DNA of 64,000 nt from contig NZ_CP063785.1 in NCBI RefSeq assembly GCF_025860405.1, positions 1,302,001 through 1,366,000 on the forward strand, read 5' to 3'. Shown piece by piece: positions 7,014 to 15,716 of the stretch; the first letter of the stretch is position 1; every line of letters starts with the position of its first letter. Origin of the DNA: Tolypothrix sp. PCC 7712. GTDB lineage: Bacteria; Cyanobacteriota; Cyanobacteriia; Cyanobacteriales; Nostocaceae. The notes beneath the pieces were generated by a model. That model was not told the DNA's origin. It saw nothing but the letters and a program-made list of their open reading frames with translations, and ran no database searches. Position numbers and translations under genes: made by a program.

Positions 7014-8135
7014 ATGCCACGCAAATCCAGCAAAGAATTAGTCAAGGTTCAGTCTAGCAACGGTAGGTTGAGACTGTATTGGTTATACGAAGGAAAAGCT
7101 TACTATCTATACTTAGGGCTACCAGATGGAGTTACAGCTCGTAACGTAGCTACCAGCAAAGCAGCTACTATCGCTAATGATATTATCAGCAACAACTTCG
7201 ACCGCACTCTCAACAAGTACAAACCAGATGATCAAAGAACTGACCGTTTAAATGCGTCAGAGTTAATGGAACGATTTACCGACAGCAAACGTAGTTCTTT
7301 AGATACCCAAACACTGACTAAGTACAAAATCATTGCCGATCACCTAAGCGAAGTTTTCAAAAATAAGCTTGCACACGACATTAACGAAACACATGCTGAG
7401 AAGTTTAAGCAATTTCTTTTGGAACGACAAAAGCCGATTACAGTTCGCGATCGCTTATCAGTCTTAAAGTCATGTTGGAATTGGGCTATCAAACAGAAGA
7501 TGCTTCCTGAAAGCAATACCAACCCTTGGGCTGAAGTCCTTTTGGGATTAAAGGTACCCCAAAAGGCTCGCCCAAAACCTTTTACTAAACAAGAATGTCT
7601 GGCAATTCTTGAAGGTTTTCGCAATCACCCACACTATTGCCACTATGCAGACTACGTGGAGTTCATGTTTTTGACTGGCTGTAGACCTGGAGAAGCAATC
7701 GGGCTACAGTGGAAGCACCTTTGGGACGATTGCTCTGTAATGTGGATCGGAGAATCCTTTGTCAGAGGAACACGTAAGGATACAAAAAATGAGAAGGCCA
7801 GATATGTCAAACTTTCTCAACGTGTACAGGAGATTTTGCTGAATCGGCGTGGATCGCAATGGGAAGACGAAGCTTTAGTTTTCCCAGCACCGAAAGGTGG
7901 CCCAATGAACGATAATAATTTTTGCAAACGAGTATGGAAAGCAATATTGCAATCAGTAAAAGTTCCATATCGAAAACCCTACACAACTCGTTCTACATTA
8001 ATTTCCCATTGGCTTCAAAATGGTGAAAATCCTGTGGTGATTGCTCAGTCCACAGGGCACGATGTTAAAGTGCTCCTAGATTCATATGCTGGGATTGTAA
8101 TTCACCAACCCAAAACTCACGATTTTCTTAGTTAG
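7014..8135 (+). CDS. Tyrosine recombinase / integrase
   Basis: The 373-residue integrase would insert and excise the element at the neighbouring tRNA. It has an N-terminal arm-DNA-binding domain (residues ~1-60, LRLYWLYEGKAYYLYLGL), a core-binding SAM-like domain (~80-165) and a catalytic domain (~190-370). Active-site residues are Arg224 (TGCRPGEAIGL), Lys261, Arg326 (YTTRST), His349 (STGHD) and nucleophile Tyr358 (DSYAG). The usual His of box II (HxxR) is Tyr323 here, a change seen in some active recombinases. The gene converges with the excisionase-like gene and their 3' ends overlap by 8 bases. Its promoter region holds the phased repeats at 6960-7001. Confidence 0.93.
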   Translation: MPRKSSKELVKVQSSNGRLRLYWLYEGKAYYLYLGLPDGVTARNVATSKAATIANDIISNNFDRTLNKYKPDDQRTDRLNASELMERFTDSKRSSLDTQTLTKYKIIADHLSEVFKNKLAHDINETHAEKFKQFLLERQKPITVRDRLSVLKSCWNWAIKQKMLPESNTNPWAEVLLGLKVPQKARPKPFTKQECLAILEGFRNHPHYCHYADYVEFMFLTGCRPGEAIGLQWKHLWDDCSVMWIGESFVRGTRKDTKNEKARYVKLSQRVQEILLNRRGSQWEDEALVFPAPKGGPMNDNNFCKRVWKAILQSVKVPYRKPYTTRSTLISHWLQNGENPVVIAQSTGHDVKVLLDSYAGIVIHQPKTHDFLS

Positions 8136-8397
8136 CTCGTTTCCTTGCTTGATTGCAAGGCAATGACTTGAGATAGTAATCTATAGCCCGTTGATGGGAA
8201 GTAGGATCTTGCTGGTTAGCAAGCCAGTCAGTTAACAACTCTACGTTATAGCGCTTATGTCCTCCAGGAAGAACAGAGAAATGTACTCCTGCGATTAGTA
8301 ATCCTCTATTGATATACTCAGCCAGAGCTTTTGCAGAAATACCTAAACGCTCTTGAATTTTAGAGGTAGAGACGAAATGATACTCCATTGGTTGCAT
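8128..8397 (-). CDS. Small helix-turn-helix protein, candidate excisionase (Xis/RDF)
   Basis: An ~89-residue protein with a MerR/Xis-like winged-helix pattern: STSKIQERLGISAKALAEYINRG reads as helix-turn-helix and FSVLPGGHKRYNVELLTDWL as wing plus third helix. Small proteins of this kind beside an integrase usually bind attachment-site DNA and direct excision. The gene points at the integrase, overlapping it by 8 bases. I took the ATG at 8397; an internal ATG at 8385 is possible. It could alternatively be a plain transcription regulator. Confidence 0.65.
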   Translation of the reverse strand: MQPMEYHFVSTSKIQERLGISAKALAEYINRGLLIAGVHFSVLPGGHKRYNVELLTDWLANQQDPTSHQRAIDYYLKSLPCNQARKRAN

Positions 8398-9774
8398 CAA
8401 AGGTAAACTCTATAATCGAATGCCAAATTTAGCCCCACGTTCAAAGTGAGATAATTTCAATACACAATGTCCCTATCCGGCAACGCTATGCGATGATGCT
8501 CCCGACACTTTGAGATGTAACTATCATTTAGACAAAAGGCACAACTTGAATCTCTTAAGTGAAGCTGTTGTAGATGAACCCTGCACTTTGCTTCATTTAT
8601 ACATAATTTATCTATTTTTTGACAATTTTTTTTGGATATAAAATAATTAGATTTTTCCCAAAATGTATATTATGCTTCAGCTTTGATTTTTTTAATACTT
8701 AAGCTCAATGATATTTATGTAATGTGAAACCTTTTAGAGAAGGTCTTAGGGCGATCAAGGATCACATATGCTTTTTCAAATTAAGTATTTAAAGGTATAA
8801 GTCATAACCGAACACTGAAATTTTAGGACATTCTAGTATCCTGAATTGCTAATTCATTAGTATCTTTCTGCAAATAGCTTTCAGCAATTATAGAAAATTA
8901 ATTTGCTACCTATATCACTAAGATAAAAATAATACTGTTCATGTAAGATGTTTCATTATTTACACATTCAGATTGTAACCCGTATTTTTTCAAGATAGAT
9001 TTTAGAATGAATTATTAATTAAATTTTGTTCTATTTTTAGATGAAGAATACAAGGTGGATATCCTTGCTCACAAGTATTAGGTAAGTTCTTGTTATATAT
9101 ATTTTTATTGTAAATTGGCAAAATCATCTTTGACAATTAACCACATAATAGTTTGTGTAGTTCTATTGAAAATAGTCTTATAAGTGTTTGTATAAAATGT
9201 ATTAACTAAAAAATCAAAAATATAATTCATGCATCTATCCAAAGATAGGCCAAAAAATTATTAAGCCCAATTTATTCCTTTAGGTAGATTTGGAGAAAAT
9301 TTAATCTAGGCAAAATCTTGTAATAAGTATTAAACGCAACAAAGAAAATCGTTCAATTATTTCTCATACAGGGAAGCATTCGTGTACTTAAGCACGACTA
9401 CCGCACTGGGCAAACATTACTGAACACTCACACAATCAAATCATGATGAAGAGCAGAAAAATCCGTGCCCTGGCAGTACGCATTTTGATCACTGACAAAG
9501 GAATCTCCTTGCAGCATCGATTACTCAACTTGAAAAATTGTCTACCAACACCACTGAAGAATAGTTTTCGTTCAACCAGCTTAAGTATTCCGCAGTTACC
9601 CCTACTCACCCATCAAGATGGCGATGGTTTGAAAACCGTCGTTGCCAGAAACTGTTGTATCTTCACTAAACTGTCGTCAGAAAGTGACTGATTATATTGG
9701 CAAAAACGACTTTCTGAACATAAATATGTCAAGGCTGGCATCGCTACTATTCACCCAAGTCACCCAAATCCGAC
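8398..9774. other. 1.4-kb AT-rich stretch without a convincing gene
   Basis: Strongly AT-rich DNA, mostly poly-A/T tracts, lies between the excisionase-like gene and the Xre repressor. The only longer open frame (9443-9691, plus) has composition unlike a protein, no start signal and no recognisable motif, so I do not call it. No HIP1 octamer occurs between about 7447 and 9863. The region could contain regulatory RNAs, a transfer origin or decayed genes; I see no direct sign of any of them. Confidence 0.5.
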
Positions 9775-10128
9775 TTACTTAATAACTGCCTGCACCGACT
9801 GGCTTCTGCTGGCTAATGTTTCTACTGCCGCAGATGCTACTTGAGCTACAGCCTCTGTGGGGAGCGATCGCAATTTAGTAATAATCTGCTGTAGCGCATC
9901 ATCAGAAGGCAAATCTCCTTTTACTAGGTAGGTTTGCAGTTCCGCCAGCGTCCATCCTTTTAAAGCTGCCAGCTTCTCAAGATTTCCAGTATCAGGGAAA
10001 GCCAAGCCAGATTCCCAGAAATTAACGCAAGATTTACTCACACCCAACTGTTGAGAGAAACGACGTTGTGATGTAGCACCTCGTAGCCCTTTAATGAGTT
10101 CCGCTAATCTTTCTGCCTTGGTTGCCAT
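9775..10128 (-). CDS. Xre/Cro-family transcription regulator
   Basis: A 117-residue cytosolic DNA-binding protein. The N-terminal helix-turn-helix RRFSQQLGVSKSCVNFWESG (residues ~22-41) is the classical Xre fold and is followed by PDTGNLEKLAALKGWTLAELQTYL. The C-terminal half (residues ~75-117) is helical and may form the dimer. It is divergent from the small ORF/parB-like unit, with a ~215-base region between them. By analogy with phage and ICE repressors it would control that region and perhaps its own gene. The family is clear and the targets are inferred. Confidence 0.85.
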   Translation of the reverse strand: MATKAERLAELIKGLRGATSQRRFSQQLGVSKSCVNFWESGLAFPDTGNLEKLAALKGWTLAELQTYLVKGDLPSDDALQQIITKLRSLPTEAVAQVASAAVETLASRSQSVQAVIK

Positions 10129-10344
10129 ATTAAGATTTTATACTTTTTCGGTGTGATTTTAGTGTCAAAGCTAATCAGAGCGTACCTAATGCGGTAAATT
10201 ACTAAGAATAAGTGTCCAAGCAATTAGACATATATGACTAAATAATCAGTCAGTCGAGATTTTTCCGTAGTTATAAAAAGTCGGATGCCTCGTTTTTGAG
10301 ACTTATGAACTTTTTATACTAATTGCGTTTAACTATGCCAATCC

Positions 10345-10497
10345 ATGAAACAGGACGTGGAAGGGCAACATTTTCATAGCTATTGGGTGAGAGAACTATC
10401 TCGATTTTACTTTACTACATCTGGCATTTCTGATGGCGTGAAGAGTAACTGGCATCAGGATTTTTGGCAATTCTTTACAAAATTAGGGTTTCTATGA
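10345..10497 (+). CDS. Small protein coupled to the ParB-like gene (50 aa)
   Basis: An ATG at 10345 opens a 50-residue frame (MKQDVEGQHFHSYWVREL, ending FWQFFTKLGFL). Its stop TGA overlaps the ATG of the ParB-like gene (ATGA at 10494-10497). The tight overlap suggests translational coupling and argues for a real gene. No Shine-Dalgarno sequence is obvious and I recognise no family. The aromatic-rich sequence (W, F, Y, H) is unusual for random DNA, but this remains a moderate call. Confidence 0.4.
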   Translation: MKQDVEGQHFHSYWVRELSRFYFTTSGISDGVKSNWHQDFWQFFTKLGFL

Positions 10498-11513
10498 GTG
10501 TGACTTCCCAACCCAATTCAATTTTTCAATCATTTGACCCCAACTCTCTAAAACCCCATCCGTTGTATTTGTCGATTTATGGAGAAGCAGAGGATGTTTC
10601 TGATGTGATGAGATTAATTCAAAACGCTCAGTACCCTAGACCGCTACTGATAACCATTGAAAATACCATCATTAACGGGCATCCTTATTGGAAAGCGGCA
10701 CTGTTATTGGGTTGGAATCAGATTCCAGTAGAAATCAGAGACTTTCCTCATCGGGAAGCTGAATTGGAAGCACTGTTGTTAGAAAATGCCGCTCGCAAAA
10801 AGACAACCGAACAAAAAGTGCGTGAAGCCATTGCTTGGGAACGAATCGAAAAAGCGAAAGCGAAACAACGACAACAGATTGCAGCAGCTACTACTAATAA
10901 AAAATTAGGCAGGAGTGTACAAACAACGCTTCAGGAAAATTTTCCTGTATCGTCTCCAGGACAAACCCGCGATCAAGTAGCAAAACTTGTAGGTTTAGGT
11001 AGTGGTCGTAACTATTCCAAGGCTAAAAAGGTAGTCACAGCAATAGATCAGCTCCGACAACAAGGTAATGACAAATCCGCTCATGATTTACGAAAAGCCT
11101 TGAATGAGCAAAGTGTAGATGCAGCAACTAAGCTGATAAAAGCACATCCATCCCAAAGTGGAAAACAAACAGATGACCCTCTTAAACGCAGTTGTTGGAA
11201 TTGTCAATTTTGCAGTAAAGAACAGGTGAAGGATAACCACAGCTTCTACTGCTATAAATTTGGTTTGTTGAGTTTTCTAGAGAAGGATGCTCAAACAAGG
11301 GGCGAGGAATGCCTTGGATGGCAATATCGGTGGAGTGACTCTGAAGGTTGTCAATCTATACCGAAGAACTCGTATTTCACTCTCACACTGCCATCACACT
11401 TACAAATAATGTTTGAGGACGCAGCCAGAGCATCAGGAATGACTTTGGTGGACTGGACTTGTCATCATCTTTTACAAGCTGCCCAATCGTCGAAAATACC
11501 CTTAGAAGTCTAA
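10494..11513 (+). CDS. ParB/KorB-like DNA-binding protein with C-terminal Cys cluster
   Basis: A 339-residue protein starting at ATG 10494 (AGGG five bases upstream). Residues ~12-110 are a ParB N-terminal domain (FDPNSLKPHPLY, PLLITIENTIINGHPYWKAA, ELEALLLENAARKKTTEQ). A KorB-like helix-turn-helix region follows (TRDQVAKLVGLGSGRNYSKAKKV, ~160-182). Residues ~235-285 contain a Cys cluster: CWNCQFC, then YCYKFG and EECLGW, a likely metal site. It has no adjacent ParA, so it may be a global regulator (as KorB) rather than a segregation protein. One copy of the element's repeated palindrome lies inside this gene (10927-10952). Confidence 0.75.
   Translation: MSVTSQPNSIFQSFDPNSLKPHPLYLSIYGEAEDVSDVMRLIQNAQYPRPLLITIENTIINGHPYWKAALLLGWNQIPVEIRDFPHREAELEALLLENAARKKTTEQKVREAIAWERIEKAKAKQRQQIAAATTNKKLGRSVQTTLQENFPVSSPGQTRDQVAKLVGLGSGRNYSKAKKVVTAIDQLRQQGNDKSAHDLRKALNEQSVDAATKLIKAHPSQSGKQTDDPLKRSCWNCQFCSKEQVKDNHSFYCYKFGLLSFLEKDAQTRGEECLGWQYRWSDSEGCQSIPKNSYFTLTLPSHLQIMFEDAARASGMTLVDWTCHHLLQAAQSSKIPLEV
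10927..10952. promoter_or_regulatory. Palindromic site, copy 1 of 3 (inside parB-like gene)
   Basis: The left half CGCTTCAGGAAAA faces TTTTCCTGTATCG, a near-perfect inverted repeat within the parB-like coding sequence. The central GGAAAATTTTCC matches copy 2 (32531-32556) exactly and copy 3 (49744-49769) with one change. Conservation of a palindrome in a coding and two non-coding places points to a protein-binding site such as parS or a global operator. Confidence 0.5.
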
Positions 11514-11529
11514 AAAATAGCTTTGAAAA

Positions 11530-11640
11530 AGAATACAGAAGTCAGGATAAAGGAATCAGAATCAATTAGCCCTGATATAAAACCCTTGCATTCATATATA
11601 ATTCATGCCTTCATTCTGAGTCCTAACTCCTGTATTCGTT
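11530..11640. repeat. Heptamer-type inverted repeat (hairpin) in spacer
   Basis: GAATACAGAAGTCAGGAT at 11531 faces AGTCCTAACTCCTGTATTC at 11618. The arms share the AGTCAGAA/TTCTGACT-type heptamers found in many cyanobacterial spacers, and a similar element lies at 47560-47695. It separates the parB-like and primase-helicase genes. Frames crossing it are chance openings. Confidence 0.65.
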
Positions 11641-11734
11641 TCGATAAATTCCAAATTGAGCCAATTTCATCACAACAAAACTTCAGTTCTATGCTTTGGC
11701 TAGCTCAAGTTGCCGTATTCAAGAGCCGAAACTC

Positions 11735-14700
11735 ATGCCAGGAACTCCGAAAAAAGGCAAGCATTCAAGCAAAAAAAATCCATGTCCTGTTTGTGGAAAT
11801 ACCACAGGAAGTTGTAAGTTGAATGACGATGGTAGCCTTTATTGCTATCATTCTCTTGGTGACTCTGCGCCATCCGGTTACATCTACATCCGAGAGCTAT
11901 CAAGTGGGATGGGGCAAGAGTTTATTACACCATTGGTGGCAGATGAATTATTTAGAGCTGCAACAGAGCTTCAAAACCGAGGAAAGAAAGCATCCAGCAC
12001 AGAGATAGCCCAGTTGACAGGGCTGCCTAATTCTTGGGCTAGAGCATTACAACAAGCTTACCCATCAAAGTTTAGAGAATGTAATGACTACAACTACCAT
12101 CGCTCCAGAATTGTAGTGAAACCCAAACATCAGATGCATAACAATCAACGCCAAAATCATCCTCAACCTCAGATGAAAGTTCTGAGTGAAGAAGAACGAG
12201 ACAAACACTACCGGGTGATATTGACACAACTACAACTAACAGATGCTCACCACAATCATTTAACTGATGTGCGGAGACTGAGTGAATTTATTGATTTTAT
12301 CGGCTTTCGCTCCTGGGAAACCAAGCAAGTGGAACACATCAGTGCTAATTTACCAGGTGTGGTCGAACGCAATGGTTCATTGTATTTATATGGTCAACCA
12401 GGATTATTCCTGCCAATTTATAACGAGCTAAGACAAATCATCGCGTTCCAACTACTTCCAGATGACCGAAGTAGTGGTAAGTATAAATGGGGGTCGTCCA
12501 CACCTGTGGACGGTAATGGCCCAAGGTTAGATAACGGGGAAATGCCATTGGCGTTCTGTCATCCTTTATCAATTCAACTATCCTCTATTGGTTTAGCCGA
12601 GGGAGTTTTAAAAGCCCACTCAGTAGCTTGTCATCTTCAGCAAATCATTATCGGTGCGCCAGGAGCCGCTTGGGACTGTAGCCCAAAGTTATTGAGACGT
12701 TACCTGGAAAACATTGCACAAAGTAGAAATATATCCTTATCAAAATTGGTGATTGATTTGTATGTTGATGCGGGTATGATTTCAAATCGGCAGATCATGC
12801 TCCGCTATTATGAGACGGTCAAGTTGTTGCAAAAGTGGGGATGTAAAATTCGAGTTGGTTGGTGGGAACAGTTAACCAAAGATAAACAGGATATTGATGA
12901 CTTGATTATTCAAGGAGGTCGTCATCAGATCACTTATATTTCAGTTGATGAATGGATCTCGCTGTGGCCTGATAACATCCGCAATGATTTTTTGTATAAA
13001 AACGTACAATTTAATACTGCGGATTGGGTAGCACCAGTGCAACATCCAGATAGGTCAGAGTTGGGATATTGGAAGAAAATTAAAGCCTCTGGTGGCGATG
13101 TCAAATGGCAATGGATTCCCAAAGCGGGTTTTAGTTTTATTGTCGAGCGGGAACTAATTGGAACTAACAATGCTTTTGGCGGATTAGTTCTACAGGTAAA
13201 GCGCAGTTATGACTCAGCAAATGAACAAGATAGGGTAGTAGTTCCTGCTGAAGCACTGCATCGAGTTACAGATTTTATTAATTGTCTGTCGCGTTCCACT
13301 GGCAAGGTTTATCTTGTCAATAAGTTAAAGCCAGAAGAACTTCACCAATATTTGCACAAAGAACTGGCAGCTTATCGAGAGCGTGGAGGTAAAGGATATA
13401 AATTATCAGAACGTCTCGGTCGGCAATCAGATGGCACTTGGGTATTTCCCAATTGTCAAATTAGCGCAGATGGAAAAAAGCAAACAGAGGAACAATCTCT
13501 TTGGGTTCTCAATGAGGCATTGATTGCTAAAGAAAAAATTCCTATCCCCAAAATCAACACAGAACACGAAGCAGAAGTTCTACCACGCTTAGTTTCGGCA
13601 ATGCGAAACTTCTTTGGCGAATCAGGGTTTATGAGTGCATTCTTTACCACAGCATTCTCTGTGGCTGGACTATTTTATGATGAAATTCAGGAAGCAGAAG
13701 GATTTTTTCCAGTTTTAGGGCTGTATGGAGATGCGGGAACTGGAAAAACAGTCGCTGCTGTGACGGCACTTTCACTTTTAGGTTTTGACCATCGAGCGAA
13801 AATTAATCAAACCTCAGAAAGTGCCTATCACGAACGATTTAAACTCATGGGTGGGTTAACCCAGTTTCTCGATGATCCTGATAAAACTCAAATTTCCTGG
13901 GTTTGCCAACAAATTAAAACCCAATTTGGTGGTGGGTCACGTTCTGTACGAGAAAATAACCAAGATCCCCATAGTCCCTTGATAGTGGCTTCCAATTATT
14001 CCATAGGTGATAATGACCCCATAATTCTTTCAAGGTTGATTCGGTTGGAGTTTGCAGGAAACCCAAATCCCCCAGCTTTCCCAGAATTAAGAGCGATTTC
14101 CCGAATGTGTTCATCTGCCTTACCTGATTTCATCAAGCTTGGTTATCACCAACAAGGAATTAAGGATTTGGAATCACAGCTAATTTCCAAGTTACCCACA
14201 GCACACGCCAGGTTAGCATCAAGTTTGGCATTGGTTGGTTACTATGCTTTTCGCTTGGCTGAACTATCTGGTGTGGTTTTAGCAGAGGAAGTTTGGGCTT
14301 ATTTGAGTTATTTGTGTGGCGAAGCAAATGAGGATGAATCTAAAAAATCCTCACTGGATGATTTTATCGATAAACTTTTGGTATTGCGATCGCAAACAGA
14401 AGTTGGTGAGTGGAATTGTCGCTTAATTACCGAAGATGGCAACCCAGAAAACCATAATTATAAATCGCTGGCAGTTTACATCCACTCGGTCTGGCCTGTC
14501 ATGTCCCGTTACTTTAAATCAGAGTTACCATACAGCCAAAAGATGATTCGACAGCAAATCCAAAAAGCCGGTGGAAAAACTTACAGCAAACAGAAGTTTC
14601 ATTGCGACAAAGACTCTTCCATCGCTTATCAACGTTGTCAACTAAATGTTAGGGCTGATGTCAATGGAGAGATTATCGTACCTAAATCTCCACAGATGGC

Positions 14701-14842
14701 TACTCGCAGTTGCGTGGAAATTCCTATTGAGTTGCTTCAAGGGCGAATAAATAGTTTTGAGTTAGCTGGTCAAACAAATTTTTCAGTTGATTATGGCAAT
14801 AGTCAAAACTTGGTTACTATTTCCAATGAGGCTACAAGTTAG
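11735..14842 (+). CDS. Replication protein: zinc-finger, TOPRIM primase-like and P-loop helicase-like regions
   Basis: A 1,035-residue multidomain protein, probably the element's replication initiator or primase-helicase. A zinc finger CPVCG...C...LYCYH covers residues ~17-39. A DUF3854/TOPRIM-like region (~200-400) includes IGLAEGVLKA (acidic residue), DLYVDAGM and KQDIDDLI. A C-terminal P-loop NTPase has Walker A GDAGTGKT at residues 665-672, then FLDDPDKTQ and a sensor-like LIVASNYS. I took ATG 11735; a TTG 13 codons upstream is in frame but adds an unlikely leader. Conjugative elements commonly carry such fused enzymes. It follows the parB-like gene after a repeat-filled 220-base spacer. 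Confidence 0.75.
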   Translation: MPGTPKKGKHSSKKNPCPVCGNTTGSCKLNDDGSLYCYHSLGDSAPSGYIYIRELSSGMGQEFITPLVADELFRAATELQNRGKKASSTEIAQLTGLPNSWARALQQAYPSKFRECNDYNYHRSRIVVKPKHQMHNNQRQNHPQPQMKVLSEEERDKHYRVILTQLQLTDAHHNHLTDVRRLSEFIDFIGFRSWETKQVEHISANLPGVVERNGSLYLYGQPGLFLPIYNELRQIIAFQLLPDDRSSGKYKWGSSTPVDGNGPRLDNGEMPLAFCHPLSIQLSSIGLAEGVLKAHSVACHLQQIIIGAPGAAWDCSPKLLRRYLENIAQSRNISLSKLVIDLYVDAGMISNRQIMLRYYETVKLLQKWGCKIRVGWWEQLTKDKQDIDDLIIQGGRHQITYISVDEWISLWPDNIRNDFLYKNVQFNTADWVAPVQHPDRSELGYWKKIKASGGDVKWQWIPKAGFSFIVERELIGTNNAFGGLVLQVKRSYDSANEQDRVVVPAEALHRVTDFINCLSRSTGKVYLVNKLKPEELHQYLHKELAAYRERGGKGYKLSERLGRQSDGTWVFPNCQISADGKKQTEEQSLWVLNEALIAKEKIPIPKINTEHEAEVLPRLVSAMRNFFGESGFMSAFFTTAFSVAGLFYDEIQEAEGFFPVLGLYGDAGTGKTVAAVTALSLLGFDHRAKINQTSESAYHERFKLMGGLTQFLDDPDKTQISWVCQQIKTQFGGGSRSVRENNQDPHSPLIVASNYSIGDNDPIILSRLIRLEFAGNPNPPAFPELRAISRMCSSALPDFIKLGYHQQGIKDLESQLISKLPTAHARLASSLALVGYYAFRLAELSGVVLAEEVWAYLSYLCGEANEDESKKSSLDDFIDKLLVLRSQTEVGEWNCRLITEDGNPENHNYKSLAVYIHSVWPVMSRYFKSELPYSQKMIRQQIQKAGGKTYSKQKFHCDKDSSIAYQRCQLNVRADVNGEIIVPKSPQMATRSCVEIPIELLQGRINSFELAGQTNFSVDYGNSQNLVTISNEATS

Positions 14843-15105
14843 TTAAAAACGCAAATAGTAACTGCTGGGATATTTATCATACAAGCATTATGTAACTGTC
14901 TCAACCATTAGTTACTCAATTTAAACTCAAGTAAGAAAATAATATTTGTAATCGAATCTGACAAATAAACACAGAGCGGAAATACTTATTATTATTCAAA
15001 CTAGGAATACTGACAGTTGCTCCACTGAAGATTTTTCATGCTAATTTTGGAGATGTAGAAACGCTTTGTATTCTTCCTAGTTAGCTTTTAAATCCGGAGT
15101 GATCA
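14843..15105. other. Spacer before toxin-antitoxin pair
   Basis: These 263 AT-rich bases contain no protein frame I can support. The toxin-antitoxin promoter must lie here. The Shine-Dalgarno GGAG (15096-15099) is six bases before the antitoxin ATG. Confidence 0.4.
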
Positions 15106-15327
15106 ATGCTTCAAAGCTATGAAGCCATTATTGAAAATGGTCAAGTTAAGTGGCTAACAGATGAGCCTAAAATATCTAAAGCTCGTGTAATCGTCACGAT
15201 TCTTTCAGATACCACACCACAAGTATCACGCCGTACTCCCCCTGCCGCGATCGCGGGTAAAGGTAAAACGTTGGGCGATTTGGTTAGCCCCATCGTTGAG
15301 GAACAGGATTGTCCAGGTCTCAAATAA
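15106..15327 (+). CDS. Antitoxin of VapBC-like pair
   Basis: A 73-residue protein. The N-terminal half (YEAIIENGQVKWLTDEPKI, ARVIVTIL) is the short beta-rich pattern of cyanobacterial antitoxins placed before PIN toxins. The C-terminal half (GKGKTLGDLVSPIVEEQDCPGLK) would be the flexible toxin-binding tail. A good Shine-Dalgarno precedes the ATG. The next gene, the PIN toxin, begins inside its 3' end (19-base overlap), so the two are co-translated. The antitoxin would neutralise the toxin and repress the operon, helping to keep the element in the cell lineage. Confidence 0.75.
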   Translation: MLQSYEAIIENGQVKWLTDEPKISKARVIVTILSDTTPQVSRRTPPAAIAGKGKTLGDLVSPIVEEQDCPGLK

Positions 15328-15716
15328 TCGTCCTCGATACTCATATTTGGGTATGGTTCATCACTCAAGAGTTTGAGCGATTTCCTGCCCACTGGCGAGA
15401 CATTATTGAAACTGCTCTTGTGGTAAGTATTTCACCCCTATCATGCTATGAAGTTGCCTTGGCACAACAACGGGGACGACTAGAACTACCCTGCGCTGCC
15501 GAACAATGGTTTCAGGATGCTTTGGAGCCATCTGGAATTGTATTGCTGCCGATAACTGCTGAGATTGCCTACAAAGCAGTCAGCTTATCTCCTGTCCACA
15601 AAGATCCATTTGATCGCTTGATTATCGCCACAGCACTTGTTTATCAAGCGAAACTAGCTAGTATTGATGGCTTATTTACTCAGTATTCAGAACTCGATAC
15701 ATACTTGATGAAGTAG
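15309..15716 (+). CDS. PIN-domain RNase toxin (VapC-like)
   Basis: A 135-residue PIN-domain ribonuclease. The acidic catalytic residues are visible: Asp in IVLDTHIWVW (~residue 10), Glu in SCYEVALA (~46), Asp in HKDPFDRLIIATAL (~97-100) and Asp in ASIDGLF (~119). VapC toxins cut tRNA or rRNA and stop growth when the antitoxin is lost. The start is the TTG at 15309 overlapping the antitoxin gene, since no ATG is available upstream of the first catalytic Asp. This is a standard maintenance module of mobile elements; the RNA target is unknown. Confidence 0.85.
   Translation: MSRSQIIVLDTHIWVWFITQEFERFPAHWRDIIETALVVSISPLSCYEVALAQQRGRLELPCAAEQWFQDALEPSGIVLLPITAEIAYKAVSLSPVHKDPFDRLIIATALVYQAKLASIDGLFTQYSELDTYLMK

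Noticed and set aside
9443..9691. 82-codon open frame
   Set aside because: No start signal, no motif, composition unlike protein, in AT-rich non-coding DNA.
11523..11822. 99-codon open frame
   Set aside because: It runs across a heptamer hairpin repeat and then overlaps the replication-protein gene in another frame.
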